DNA from: an uncultured Lachnospiraceae bacterium
GTDB lineage: Bacteria > Bacillota > Clostridia > Lachnospirales > Lachnospiraceae
DNA: 64,000 nt
NCBI GenBank assembly: GCA_949878435.1
Contig: CATLAK010000003.1
Coordinates: forward strand, 124,001 to 188,000
Direction of reading: 5' to 3'
Shown here: positions 48,456-58,828 of the stretch, piece by piece
Layout of the letters: every line of letters begins with the position of its first letter
How positions within the stretch are numbered: the stretch's first letter is position 1
Notes under the pieces: model-generated
What the model was told of the DNA's origin: nothing
The model's database searches: none
Seen by the model: only the letters and a program-made list of their open reading frames with translations
Program-made: the position numbers and the translations under genes

Positions 48456-49858
48456 TATCGCTCTTCCCATTCGTCCCGGGGAATCGCCGTAATGTTTCCC
48501 ACGTCATAATAGACTTCATAAAACAGATTGATCCAATAATCCTTGTCGTCCTCAAGCTCCGACTCATGGACATTGCTGTAGGGATTTTGAAATTCTTCCC
48601 TTAGTTTAGGAACCACCACGATACCGTCCCCATTGGGATCCGCCTTATCCGCCTGTATCATGCCGATCCGCTCCTGTTCCTCCCTGTAAATTCTTGCTAG
48701 ATTGACCAAATTATCCAAATAGGTAAAGAAAAGCCACACGCACAAAACACTGACCAGACTATATTTTGCCGCCCGCACCGCCAGCTCCATCTGCGCCATA
48801 TCTGTAATTCCCTGAATACATGCAATAAACAGAAAAATGCCTGCGCCGAAAAATGCCCTGTTCATGGGCGTAGGAGCAATTGCAAGAGCATAGCTTGTCG
48901 CCACTGCCGTCACCAGAAACAGGACCGTTTCATTTTCCCGTATCTGCTGCCAGCTGCCCAGTCTTTTTTGAAGTGCCAGAAATACCAGCACAATCACAGT
49001 TAAAATAATGACCGCCCAAAACAGCTCTTTTATAGTAAGCGTAATCTTATAGACCCTGGAAGAGAAACCTACTATACCCGTATAAGCATCCTCTGACATG
49101 ACCTCGCTTCTATTTCTGACACCGGGCGCAGATACCATCCCCAGGATACCGCAGCACATTCCTATAACACCGGATATCATAAAAGGATAAATGCGCCTTT
49201 TCCCTGTCTTTTTCTTATTCAACCAGAAATTGAGCCCAAACAAAAGCACCAGCAAAAGACCGCCGCCGGAGGTATTTTCATTACACCAACCCGCAAGCAC
49301 GCCGAAGAAAAAGGTTCCTGCCGCCAAAGCCCATCCATGCTTTATCTTTTCCGGATGCTCCAAAAAATATCGATAAAAAGTGACGAACCCCAAAATAAAC
49401 ACGCTGCCCCACAAGTAATTACAAGCGCCGCAGATCCACAACATGGTCTGTCCGAAACTCACTGCATACTTCCATAAAAAAGTAATGATTAGCAGCAGGA
49501 CCAAAAGATCATATTTCCTTTTACGGCGGATATTCTTATACATCAGTAAAACCAGCGCGATGAACATCAGACTGTTCACCACATTAAATATCTGCTTGTC
49601 CGCCGCCAGCGACAGCCTCACATTAAACTGTCCGATAATCCTCCCGCTGTTTGACAAGTATTCCCCATACTGCTGTTTCACTAAATCCCAGATAGAGCCT
49701 GCCTTTCTCACCTCAATTGCATAAGCATAATCATCTGACATATAAGGCGTCAGCACATTATAGGCAAAAATCATAAGGAATGCCACTGCCAGGATAAACC
49801 AAAATATATATTTTCTATGTTTTTCTACGAAAGCCGCCATATCGTTTCCTTTCTTTGC
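48440..49858 (-). CDS. Polytopic membrane protein, DUF6056-like
   Basis: Multiple TM segments; NVLTPYMSDDYAYAIEVRK..GRIIGQFNVRLSL motif near N-terminus; start taken at MAKKGN or nearby Met. Confidence 0.75.
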   Translation of the reverse strand, partial: AKKGNDMAAFVEKHRKYIFWFILAVAFLMIFAYNVLTPYMSDDYAYAIEVRKAGSIWDLVKQQYGEYLSNSGRIIGQFNVRLSLAADKQIFNVVNSLMFIALVLLMYKNIRRKRKYDLLVLLLIITFLWKYAVSFGQTMLWICGACNYLWGSVFILGFVTFYRYFLEHPEKIKHGWALAAGTFFFGVLAGWCNENTSGGGLLLVLLFGLNFWLNKKKTGKRRIYPFMISGVIGMCCGILGMVSAPGVRNRSEVMSEDAYTGIVGFSSRVYKITLTIKELFWAVIILTVIVLVFLALQKRLGSWQQIRENETVLFLVTAVATSYALAIAPTPMNRAFFGAGIFLFIACIQGITDMAQMELAVRAAKYSLVSVLCVWLFFTYLDNLVNLARIYREEQERIGMIQADKADPNGDGIVVVPKLREEFQNPYSNVHESELEDDKDYWINLFYEVYYDVGNITAIPRDEWEERYGETE

Positions 49859-49989
49859 CATCCGATATCCTATTTTAACAAACACCGATTGGGAATGCAA
49901 TGTTAAGGTCCCGGTTCATCCTGCAAGGGCAACATATGGAGAGGGGACGGCTCGGTGCTGCTGACGACCCCTTAGATGAAACGTTCATG

Positions 49990-50028
49990 AAAAAGCCGCA
50001 ACCCTCTGATCTCTCATACGATTGCGGC
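49990..50028 (-). terminator. Rho-independent terminator of the RelA/SpoT-domain operon
   Basis: Minus strand: GCCGCAATCG...TTGCGGCTTTTTC. Confidence 0.7.
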
Positions 50029-50061
50029 AATTAATTCTTATGTTACGAATTGCTTACTCCA

Positions 50062-50607
50062 TTATGTTTCATCCTCAATTCCAATTGATCGTTCAAAAAT
50101 TCGTCCAGCAGTATAACTTTCTAAAATAGTTTCTAGCATTTGAGGGGTAACCGTGCGATATCTTAAAACATATTTTAAGTTTTCAACAAATTCATCATAA
50201 TCTAATCTATCAATTTTCTTGATGACAACACCCCTATTATCACCGCGCAAAAATTGTAATAAATATGATGCGACAAAATTTTCATTCATAAATGCCAGTT
50301 CTGTATCATCATTATCATCTACAATTTGAATTGGCTTACGACGTAATAACCAATATGCAGAATAAGCATGAACTTTTATAAAATTTATTTTTTCAATATG
50401 ATGAAAGTTTTTTAACCGATCAATATCTGCAAAATAATCTATAACAGCTTGATTTAACAAACTATAGGATATTGTAACATTATTTTTAAATTTACTACGC
50501 CCAATAAAAATATTTAAATACTCCTCAAGCGCATTAAATCTGCTCATGATCTTTTCTTTTCCGAAATGCTCAATAATTTCTTCGTAATCATAATTAGATT
50601 TGTTCAT
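50062..50607 (-). CDS. Uncharacterised protein, third gene of the RelA/SpoT-domain cassette
   Basis: MNKSNYDYEEIIEHFGKEKIMSRFNALEEYLNIF..., about 180 aa ORF overlapping the preceding small ORF. Confidence 0.75.
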   Translation of the reverse strand: MNKSNYDYEEIIEHFGKEKIMSRFNALEEYLNIFIGRSKFKNNVTISYSLLNQAVIDYFADIDRLKNFHHIEKINFIKVHAYSAYWLLRRKPIQIVDDNDDTELAFMNENFVASYLLQFLRGDNRGVVIKKIDRLDYDEFVENLKYVLRYRTVTPQMLETILESYTAGRIFERSIGIEDET

Positions 50608-50794
50608 CGCCATTATAAAATGCCACCTCACACTTCATTATTTCATCTAAAGCAAAACTATTTGCAAAAAAACGATAATTCTCTAAATCCAATTTTTCTT
50701 GGCTATCTGAATAATCTGGTGCATTATTAGGGAGAATATGCTTTTTTATTTTTCCTTCCTCTAGTAACTCTACAAATTTTTTTGCATTTTTCAT
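50594..50794 (-). CDS. Uncharacterised small protein (66 aa), candidate antitoxin/partner
   Basis: MKNAKKFVELLEEGKIKKHILPNNAPDYSDSQEKLDLENYRFFANSF..., SD-like ggaggaaaaac upstream, overlaps the following gene. Confidence 0.7.
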   Translation of the reverse strand: MKNAKKFVELLEEGKIKKHILPNNAPDYSDSQEKLDLENYRFFANSFALDEIMKCEVAFYNGDEQI

Positions 50795-50815
50795 TTTTAA
50801 TGTTTTTCCTCCATA

Positions 50816-51805
50816 TTAAATCAAGTTATCAATAGCACCATCAAATTCTTTTGTCTGCATTTGAAATTCATTTATATTTCGAACACGTTCCTGCAACTTT
50901 TCAAATCTTGCTTTATCCAAAGTGTCATCTCTTTTTAATGGTAAATCTTCTATTTCTTCTTTCTTAGATATCATTTTAGATTTATCAAACATAATATCAG
51001 AAATCATTCCCGCTGCCTGAGTCTGCGTTGCAAGACATTCGGAAAGCCTCTCTAATTCAGCTCGCCTTGCTTTATTTTTACACTTATAGACCAAATCATG
51101 TGTGCACTCACTCCATGCCTCGTCATAGATTGTCCTTACCTGCACCTCAACATATTTTCCATCATACCATAAGAGATAATGTATACTACTATATCCTTCC
51201 CTGGAAGTATGTGATTCAAAAATATCTTTCCCAAACTTTTGATACATCGGCAAATCTTTTGTGTCCCGTAAATACAATTTAGGTTTTTCAACCAAAAAAT
51301 CATCTGTATCACCAGATGGGTAATCATCGATCCAATTCTTTATATATGATTTATCTACTTTAGAAAAATTTTCCCAAATCCAATTATGAACTACTTCCCA
51401 CTGTTGTTGATAACGTATTAATATTCTAATACCAATCAAATCCGTAATTATCTTGTAATAATTACTTTGATTCATGGAACGATATTTTTCAATATTATAA
51501 TCACTCCCATGTTCTTCTGGTAACAAAGCCTTCTTTTTCACATATTTTGTTAATAAACTTTCAATCGTTTTTGTACGATAGCGTGCTGAATGTATTTCTT
51601 TTAATTCGCTATCTGTTAAGATTGTCATTAATAATTGTTGCGCCGTTGATTCACACTTTTTTATATATGCTGTTTTCCTTGTCCTATAATGCTCACTGAT
51701 TTTCAGTAAATGTTTATCTAAATCAGGCTCTTTTCTTACAACCATCTCATATTTGTCTTCTAGTTCTGCCTCACGAATGATTTTCATGATTTCATCAATC
51801 TGCAT
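50816..51805 (-). CDS. RelA/SpoT nucleotidyltransferase-domain protein
   Basis: RYRTKTIESLLTKYVKKK ... KIITDLIGIRILIRY ... REGYSSIHYLLWYDGKYVEVQVRTIYDEAWSECTHDLVYK. Confidence 0.88.
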   Translation of the reverse strand: MQIDEIMKIIREAELEDKYEMVVRKEPDLDKHLLKISEHYRTRKTAYIKKCESTAQQLLMTILTDSELKEIHSARYRTKTIESLLTKYVKKKALLPEEHGSDYNIEKYRSMNQSNYYKIITDLIGIRILIRYQQQWEVVHNWIWENFSKVDKSYIKNWIDDYPSGDTDDFLVEKPKLYLRDTKDLPMYQKFGKDIFESHTSREGYSSIHYLLWYDGKYVEVQVRTIYDEAWSECTHDLVYKCKNKARRAELERLSECLATQTQAAGMISDIMFDKSKMISKKEEIEDLPLKRDDTLDKARFEKLQERVRNINEFQMQTKEFDGAIDNLI

Positions 51806-51998
51806 TTTCTTTCCTCAATATTTCCCACTATAGTATATGACTTGGTATTTATCCCATACACATTGACATTATATCAAACCTCTTCATCTTAGACAATAAT
51901 TTTCGTGTTTACGGCAAAGGCGAACTGTCACTGGTTTACTGCCCAAAAGTATGCTATACTTATGAGAAATAGGCAAAAATAGTAAAGGTCAGGTTTTT

Positions 51999-54380
51999 AT
52001 GAACGAAAAAGTTTTACAAACATTAGAATATACAAAAATCATTGGTTTATTAACAGAGAAAGCCACCTCCGCACCCGGGCGGGCATTATGTCAGGAATTA
52101 AAGCCAAAGACGGATTTATCCGCAATCCGGACTGCGCAGCAGGAGACTGCGGATGCTTTATCCATGCTTTTTTCCAAAGGCTCCACCTCTTTCGGCGGAA
52201 ACCGGGACGTTTCCGGGGCGCTGCGAAGTCTGGAAATCGGGAGCACCCTCTCTGCACCGGAACTGTTAAAGATTGCCGGGCTCCTTAGCAATGTAAGCCG
52301 AATCAAATCTTACGGCAAGAGTGCACGGGATGAGGAAAAAGAAACCACGCTGACTGCCTACTTTCAGGCATTAGAGCCCCTTGCTCCGCTTTGTGCCGAA
52401 ATCAATCGCTGTATTCTCTCTGAGGAAGAGATTGCGGATGATGCAAGCCCGGGACTGAAACACGTAAGGCGTTCCATCGCGCTTACCGGCGAAAAGATCC
52501 ACTCTCAGCTTACCAGCATGGTAAACGGTTCTTACCGGAGCTATCTGCAGGATGCAGTGATTACCATGCGGGACAACCGCTACTGTATTCCTGTGAAAGC
52601 AGAATATAAAAGTCAGGTCCCCGGCATGGTGCACGACCAGTCTTCCACCGGCTCCACCTTCTTTATCGAGCCTGCTGCCATCGTCAACCTGAATAATCAG
52701 TTGAAAGAACTTGCCATCAAGGAAAAAGAAGAAATAGAAGCCGTTCTGGCTGACCTTAGCGCACAGGCAGGAGAGCATGTCTTTGCACTCTCAGAAGACC
52801 AGCGAATCATGACGTATCTAGATTTTGTGTTTGCAAAAGCATCCCTTGCCATGGAGGAAAATGCCACCATGCCCCTTTTCAATACGGATCATTACATCCA
52901 TATCCGCAAAGGGCGGCATCCCCTTCTTCCTCCTAAAAAAGTGGTTCCTATCGACATTCATTTGGGGAGGGATTTTGACCTGCTCGTAGTGACAGGTCCC
53001 AACACCGGCGGCAAAACGGTTTCCCTGAAAACAGTAGGACTCTTTACCCTGATGGGACAGGCGGGACTTCACATTCCGGCACTGGACCGGTCGGAGTTAT
53101 CTATTTTTACGGAAGTGTTTGCCGATATCGGAGACGAACAGAGCATTGAGCAAAGTCTCAGTACCTTTTCCTCTCATATGACCAGCATTGTTTCCATCCT
53201 GAAAAATGCAGATGAAAATTCTTTGTGCCTGTTTGATGAATTAGGTGCGGGCACCGACCCCACGGAAGGCGCTGCCCTTGCCATTGCCATTTTGGATCAT
53301 CTTCATACCAGAGGCATCCGCACCATGGCGACCACCCATTACAGCGAACTTAAAGTGTATGCTTTATCCACGGATTTTGTGGAAAATGCCTGCTGCGAAT
53401 TTAATGTGGAGACCTTAGCCCCCACCTACCGGCTTTTAATTGGAATCCCTGGAAAGAGCAACGCCTTTGCCATTTCCTCCAAGCTTGGACTTCCCGACTT
53501 TATCATAGAAGAGGCGAAAACCCAGATTACCACTGAGGATAAAAGCTTTGAAGATCTGCTCACCGACTTAGAGCAGAGCCGCGTCACCATAGAAAAGGAG
53601 CGTCTGGAGATTGCTTCCTACAAAGAAGAAGTAAAATCTTTGAAAGAAAAGCTGCAGGCAAAAAATGAAAAAATCGACAACGCCAAGGAACGCATCCTGC
53701 GGGAGGCAAACGAGCAGGCAAGGGAAATTCTGCAGGAGGCAAAGAACGTAGCCGACGAGACCATCCGCATCTACCAGAAAGCAGGTCCCGGCGCCTCCCT
53801 GAAAGATCTGGAAAAAACCAGAGAACGCCTGCGCGGCGAAATCAGCCGCAAAAACGACAAGCTGACATTGAAAACAAAAGAACCGCAGAAAGAGAAGCAG
53901 TTAAAGCCCGATCAACTCAAGGTCGGCGACAGTGTCAAAATCCTTTCCATGGGACTTAAGGGAACCGTGAGCACCCTTCCCGACCACAAAGGCAATCTCT
54001 TCGTGCAGTGCGGTATCATGCGTTCCCAGGCAAATATAAAGGACTTAATCTTACTTGCAGATGAAACGCCCGCCGGGCTTTCTTCTCTGCAAAAGAGCCA
54101 TACCAGCAAGGTAAAAATGTCCAAGTCCTTAAGCATTTCTTCCGAGATCAACCTGCTTGGAAAGACCGTGGACGAAGCCCTTTCGGAACTGGATAAATAT
54201 CTGGACGACGCATACCTTGCCCACCTGTCCACCGTAAGGGTCGTCCACGGCAAAGGAACAGGCGCCTTAAGGAGTGCTGTCCAAAGCCACTTAAAAAGAG
54301 TCAAGTATGTCAAGTCCTACCGCCTCGGCGAGTATGGAGAAGGTGACGCAGGTGTCACAATTGTAACATTCAAGGATTAA
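51999..54380 (+). CDS. mutS2: Endonuclease MutS2
   Basis: VVTGPNTGGKTVSLKTVGLF; CLFDELGAGTDPTEGAALAIAIL; C-terminal Smr domain VRVVHGKGTGALRSAVQSHLKR. Confidence 0.96.
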   Translation: MNEKVLQTLEYTKIIGLLTEKATSAPGRALCQELKPKTDLSAIRTAQQETADALSMLFSKGSTSFGGNRDVSGALRSLEIGSTLSAPELLKIAGLLSNVSRIKSYGKSARDEEKETTLTAYFQALEPLAPLCAEINRCILSEEEIADDASPGLKHVRRSIALTGEKIHSQLTSMVNGSYRSYLQDAVITMRDNRYCIPVKAEYKSQVPGMVHDQSSTGSTFFIEPAAIVNLNNQLKELAIKEKEEIEAVLADLSAQAGEHVFALSEDQRIMTYLDFVFAKASLAMEENATMPLFNTDHYIHIRKGRHPLLPPKKVVPIDIHLGRDFDLLVVTGPNTGGKTVSLKTVGLFTLMGQAGLHIPALDRSELSIFTEVFADIGDEQSIEQSLSTFSSHMTSIVSILKNADENSLCLFDELGAGTDPTEGAALAIAILDHLHTRGIRTMATTHYSELKVYALSTDFVENACCEFNVETLAPTYRLLIGIPGKSNAFAISSKLGLPDFIIEEAKTQITTEDKSFEDLLTDLEQSRVTIEKERLEIASYKEEVKSLKEKLQAKNEKIDNAKERILREANEQAREILQEAKNVADETIRIYQKAGPGASLKDLEKTRERLRGEISRKNDKLTLKTKEPQKEKQLKPDQLKVGDSVKILSMGLKGTVSTLPDHKGNLFVQCGIMRSQANIKDLILLADETPAGLSSLQKSHTSKVKMSKSLSISSEINLLGKTVDEALSELDKYLDDAYLAHLSTVRVVHGKGTGALRSAVQSHLKRVKYVKSYRLGEYGEGDAGVTIVTFKD

Positions 54381-54406
54381 CACGTTTCTAAGAAAGCGAG
54401 GTTCCT

Positions 54407-55108
54407 ATGGTAAACAGACAAAAAATCCTGATTGTAGATGACGACAGCAATATTGCAGAATTAATTTCTCTCTATCTGACAAAAGAATGCTTTGAAACCA
54501 TGATTGCAGGCGACGGGGAAACCGCACTATTGCTTGCGGATTCCTTTGCCCCCAATCTGATTTTGCTGGATCTGATGCTTCCCGGCATCGACGGCTATCA
54601 GGTATGCCGCGAGATCCGCGCCAAATCCGCCACCCCCATCATCATGCTTTCCGCCAAGGGGGAAATTTTTGATAAAGTGCTTGGGCTGGAGTTAGGCGCC
54701 GACGACTACATGGAAAAGCCTTTTGATTCCAAAGAATTGGTTGCACGGGTAAAGGCAGTGCTGCGCAGGTATAAGCCCTCCTTTTCTTCCCCGGAATCTT
54801 CCAATGATAAGTGTGTGGAATACCCGGATCTTGTCATCAACCAGACCAATTACTCTGTCCTGTATATGGGGAAGACGGTGGAAATGCCCCCCAAGGAACT
54901 GGAGCTTTTGTACTTTCTTGCTTCCTCTCCCAACCACGTGTTTACCAGAGAACAGCTCCTTGATCAAATCTGGGGATATGAATATATTGGGGACACCCGG
55001 ACCGTGGACGTACACATCAAGCGCCTGCGGGAAAAAATAAACGACCACGCCGGCTGGCGTATCGCTACCATCTGGGGAATCGGCTACAAATTTGAGGTGC
55101 GCCAATGA
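54407..55108 (+). CDS. OmpR/PhoB-family response regulator
   Basis: KILIVDDDSNIAELISLYL; LILLDLMLPGIDGYQV; C-terminal winged helix GYEYIGDTRTVDVHIKRLREKI. Confidence 0.95.
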   Translation: MVNRQKILIVDDDSNIAELISLYLTKECFETMIAGDGETALLLADSFAPNLILLDLMLPGIDGYQVCREIRAKSATPIIMLSAKGEIFDKVLGLELGADDYMEKPFDSKELVARVKAVLRRYKPSFSSPESSNDKCVEYPDLVINQTNYSVLYMGKTVEMPPKELELLYFLASSPNHVFTREQLLDQIWGYEYIGDTRTVDVHIKRLREKINDHAGWRIATIWGIGYKFEVRQ

Positions 55109-56529
55109 GAAAGACCCTTTATCTAAAGTTTCTGCTCGCCTACTTTATTTTTGGCTTTTTCGGTTTCATGGTGGTTGCCACCTTTGTGAGCAGCATGACC
55201 ATGGAACACCTTAAGCGGGAAAAAGCGGATGCCCTTTACAGGGAAGCTACGTTGATTGCAAACACCTACGCTTCGGATCTGTACAATAATGAGACTTCCC
55301 TGGACACGGTGAAAAAACAGCTGGATGCTTTGGACACCTATCTTTCAGCGAATCTCTGGATCATCAACCCCTCCGGCCGTATGATTCTGGATTCCCAATC
55401 TCCCCTTGACGTAGAAACAGAAACCGTGATTACAGGTTTCGACCCCACTGTCACGGAAAACACCTACTACACCATAGGTAACTTCTTTGACAGCTTTTCC
55501 GAAGAACAGCTGAGCGTATTTGCTCCCATCACTTCCGATTATAAAGTCCGGGGCTATGTGGTGATCCATTATCCTATAAGCAGTATAGAAGCCTCCTGCA
55601 ACAGCCTTCTTAATATCTCTTATCTGATGCTGATCATCCTGTTTCTGCTCTCCATGATCATTCTGATTTTTTTCACAGAGATGGTCTATCTTCCGCTGCG
55701 CAAAATTACGGAAGCCACCGAGCAGTATGCCGCCGGCAACATGCATTATGAATTTCAAATTGACAGCGAAGATGAAATCGGCTACCTTGGCGCCACCATC
55801 TCCTACATGGCAAGCGAGATTGCCCGTTCCGAGGACGACCAGAAGAAATTCGTGGCAAACGTTTCCCACGACTTCCGCTCCCCCTTGACCTCCATCAAGG
55901 GCTACCTGGAAGCCATGCTGGACGGCACCATCCCTCCGGAACTCCACGAAAAATACCTGACCATCGTCTTAAACGAGACCGACCGGCTGACCAAACTGAC
56001 CAACAGCCTGCTCACTTTAAATAACTTGAACACCAAGGGAATCATGCTGGATAAAAGCTTTTTCGACATCAACAAGGTCATCCGCAACACGGCTGCCTCC
56101 TTTGAAGGGACCTGCAAGAATAAGACCATCGCCATCGAGCTGATTCTCACTGGAGACGAGCTGCTGGTAAACGCCGACATCGGCAAGATCCAACAGGTGC
56201 TGTATAATTTGCTGGACAATGCCATTAAGTTCAGCCATCCCGATTCCATCATCAAAATTGAAACCACGGAAAAACACAATAAGATTTTTGTCTCTGTAAA
56301 GGACAGCGGTATCGGCATCCCCAAGGATAACTTAAAGCTGATCTGGGACCGCTTCTACAAATCGGACCTATCCAGAGGCAAGGACAAAAAAGGCACCGGG
56401 CTGGGGCTTTCCATCACCAAGGAAATCATCCATGCCCATGGGGAACACATCAATGTCATCAGCACAGAAGGCGTGGGAACGGAATTTATCTTTTCCCTTC
56501 CGGTGGCTGACGATGAGAATGAGGACTAA
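55105..56529 (+). CDS. HAMP sensor histidine kinase
   Basis: FVANVSHDFRSPLTSIKGYLEAMLDG; LLDNAIKFSHPD; GTGLGLSI. Confidence 0.95.
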   Translation: MRKTLYLKFLLAYFIFGFFGFMVVATFVSSMTMEHLKREKADALYREATLIANTYASDLYNNETSLDTVKKQLDALDTYLSANLWIINPSGRMILDSQSPLDVETETVITGFDPTVTENTYYTIGNFFDSFSEEQLSVFAPITSDYKVRGYVVIHYPISSIEASCNSLLNISYLMLIILFLLSMIILIFFTEMVYLPLRKITEATEQYAAGNMHYEFQIDSEDEIGYLGATISYMASEIARSEDDQKKFVANVSHDFRSPLTSIKGYLEAMLDGTIPPELHEKYLTIVLNETDRLTKLTNSLLTLNNLNTKGIMLDKSFFDINKVIRNTAASFEGTCKNKTIAIELILTGDELLVNADIGKIQQVLYNLLDNAIKFSHPDSIIKIETTEKHNKIFVSVKDSGIGIPKDNLKLIWDRFYKSDLSRGKDKKGTGLGLSITKEIIHAHGEHINVISTEGVGTEFIFSLPVADDENED

Positions 56530-56558
56530 TAACACACGCAGCAGACAAGGAGCTTATC

Positions 56559-57053
56559 ATGCACATTATATTACATCAGCCGGAAATACCGGCAAATACG
56601 GGAAATATCGGAAGAACCTGCGCAGCCACAGGCACAGATCTGCATTTAATAGAGCCTTTAGGATTCCGCTTAACGGAAAAAGATCTTAAGCGCGCCGGAA
56701 TGGATTACTGGGAACACTTAAATGTAACCAGATATATGAACTTTGACGAATTTAAAACGCTGCATCCGGATGCAAAAATCTGGATGGCAACCACCAAAGC
56801 GAAGCTGTCTTATACGGATGCCGCCTTTGGTCCTGATGATTTTATTATGTTCGGAAAAGAAAGCGCCGGGATTCCCGAAGAAATTCTGGTCGATTATGAG
56901 AGGACCTGCATCCGCATCCCCATGCTTCCCCAGATTCGTTCCCTTAATCTCTCCAACTCCGTTGCCATCGTGCTTTATGAAGCCCTGCGCCAGCAGAATT
57001 TCTCGCAGATGCAGCTAGAAGGGGAACTTCATAGGCTCCATTGGAAGGAATAA
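56559..57053 (+). CDS. trmL: tRNA (cytidine(34)-2'-O)-methyltransferase
   Basis: MHIILHQPEIPANTGNIGRTCAATGTDLHLIEPLGF; FGKESAGIPEEIL; IPMLPQIRSLNLSNSVAIVLYEALRQ. Confidence 0.96.
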   Translation: MHIILHQPEIPANTGNIGRTCAATGTDLHLIEPLGFRLTEKDLKRAGMDYWEHLNVTRYMNFDEFKTLHPDAKIWMATTKAKLSYTDAAFGPDDFIMFGKESAGIPEEILVDYERTCIRIPMLPQIRSLNLSNSVAIVLYEALRQQNFSQMQLEGELHRLHWKE

Positions 57054-57064
57054 CGTATTTTGCC

Positions 57065-57619
57065 CTATGCCTTTCCTATTCTAGAACAAAATTCTCTTAT
57101 TTCTTCCTTCCGCCCCTCCAAGGCTTCTTTGTATTCAATGGAACAGAGCCCCAGCCTTCCGCTTGGCGCGATTTCCATATGTCCATAAAAATGTTCTATG
57201 CTCTCCATGATTCTCTCACACTCCTTCATATTAGGACCCGTGCGCAGAGCGATGGAATATCCCTTTTTACCGCCTTTAATCGCGGCATGGGGTTCGTGGG
57301 TATTGCACCATGGCGTGCACCTGTCGATAAACGCTTTAAACTGCCCCGGAATATCCGCCCAGTAAGAAGGGGAAACCGATACGATGATATCCGCCCAGTC
57401 ATATTCCTCAATCACTTTCATCACATCATCATTCTGGACACATTTTGCTGTTTTGTGGCAGTTCCTGCATCCCTTGCAGAACTTGATATCGTAATCGTCA
57501 ATGCAAATATCTCTGATTTCCCGCTCCTTATCTGTTTCCAAAAAGGAACGGATCATTTTTATAATTTCCGCAGTAGCGCCGTTTCTTACAGGACTGCAAT
57601 TGATCAGCAATACATTCAT
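57065..57619 (-). CDS. NADPH-dependent FMN reductase / flavodoxin-fold protein
   Basis: MNVLLINCSPVRNGATAEIIK; CKGCRNCHKTAKCVQNDDV; DWADIIVSVSPSYWADIPGQFKAFIDR. Confidence 0.9.
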   Translation of the reverse strand: MNVLLINCSPVRNGATAEIIKMIRSFLETDKEREIRDICIDDYDIKFCKGCRNCHKTAKCVQNDDVMKVIEEYDWADIIVSVSPSYWADIPGQFKAFIDRCTPWCNTHEPHAAIKGGKKGYSIALRTGPNMKECERIMESIEHFYGHMEIAPSGRLGLCSIEYKEALEGRKEEIREFCSRIGKA

Positions 57620-57783
57620 AGCATGACCCCTTTACTTTCTTGTTCAAATATTATCATCTTTAAGTAGAAAAGTAAAGAACATTCAACCACTTGCACATCA
57701 AAGAAAAATTTTTTAATTTTCCCACAAATTGTTCCTCTCTCCTGCGTATCTTTAACATGACATACAGACAGGAGGATTTTCAT

Positions 57784-58656
57784 ATGAAAAAAGTTATTTG
57801 TACATTATCAGCCATTGGGATCTTAGCCATGGGGCTTGCCGGATGCGGGAACGCTTCTTCCGAAATCGCAGCGTCAGAGGAACAAACAGCCATCCATTCT
57901 ACAGTGCCTGCATCGGATTCTTCCGATTCTATGAATTCTATGAATTCTTTGGATTATACGAATCCTTCGGATTCCTCACAGTCCGGCAAAAGCCAAGCCG
58001 CCGATGGCACAAATTCCATCATTGTAAACAGCAGTGAAAAAGTCACTGTTGTTCCCGATATAGCCCAAGTTATATATTCTGTCCGCACTACGGCGCGGGA
58101 AGCCGCTGCCTGCCAGCAGCAAAATACGGAGCGGGTCAGCCAGGTTATCGAACTTTTAAAGGGACTGAATGTCGCAGAAGCCTCCATTCAGACCTCCGAC
58201 TATTACATGAACCCTGTTTATGATTACAGCGGAAATACTGCCCGCCTCACAGGTTACGAAGCAATTTCCACCTTAACCGTATCAGACCTGCCCATAGAAG
58301 GTCTTGACACGATTTTAGCCCAGTCTGTTCAGGGCGGCATCAATACCATCTCTTCTATCACTTATCAAGCAAGCAGATACGACGAAAGCTATCAGGCTGC
58401 ACTGACAAAAGCTGTGGAAACTGCCCGTCAGAAGGCAGAGGTTCTCGCCAAGGCTGCCGGCTGCAATGTAGGCGGCGTCATAAACATTCAGGAAACCAGC
58501 GGCTATTCCGAGACCCGTTATTCCGACAACGCCCTTGCCAATATGTACCGTTCCACCGCCAAAGCAGAACTTTCCGCAATGAAAGACTCTGCAGGCATCA
58601 TGCCTGGTGAGATACAGGTAGAGGCAGGTATTGTTGTAGAATATCAGCTCTACTGA
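57784..58656 (+). CDS. SIMPL-domain (DUF541) lipoprotein
   Basis: MKKVICTLSAIGILAMGLAGCGNASS lipobox; VTVVPDIAQVIYSVRTTAREAAACQQQNTERVSQVIELLKGL. Confidence 0.9.
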   Translation: MKKVICTLSAIGILAMGLAGCGNASSEIAASEEQTAIHSTVPASDSSDSMNSMNSLDYTNPSDSSQSGKSQAADGTNSIIVNSSEKVTVVPDIAQVIYSVRTTAREAAACQQQNTERVSQVIELLKGLNVAEASIQTSDYYMNPVYDYSGNTARLTGYEAISTLTVSDLPIEGLDTILAQSVQGGINTISSITYQASRYDESYQAALTKAVETARQKAEVLAKAAGCNVGGVINIQETSGYSETRYSDNALANMYRSTAKAELSAMKDSAGIMPGEIQVEAGIVVEYQLY

Positions 58657-58732
58657 CCAGACATCAAATGCCGGTTCCGCAGACATCCTTATATCATACA
58701 AACGCTGTCACATTCCACGAGTCGGTCAGTGT

Positions 58733-58778
58733 AATTTTAAGCATGGGATTGTATTTGATATGATTTCATGCTTAAAAT
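58733..58778. terminator. Inverted repeat downstream of the SIMPL gene
   Basis: ATTTTAAGCATG ... CATGCTTAAAAT. Confidence 0.5.
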
Positions 58779-58828
58779 AGTTATATCAAAAACTAATTAG
58801 ATTCCCTCTTTCGCCTTGCGGTATTCTT

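Noticed and set aside
55345-55947. 200 aa - strand ORF
   Set aside because: Antisense to the HAMP histidine kinase gene.
57041-57667. 208 aa + strand ORF
   Set aside because: Antisense to the flavodoxin-fold gene, which has clear motifs.
57920-57980. Short repeats tctatgaattctatgaattct
   Set aside because: Encodes the Ser/Asp/Asn linker after the lipobox of the SIMPL protein; ordinary for a lipoprotein linker.
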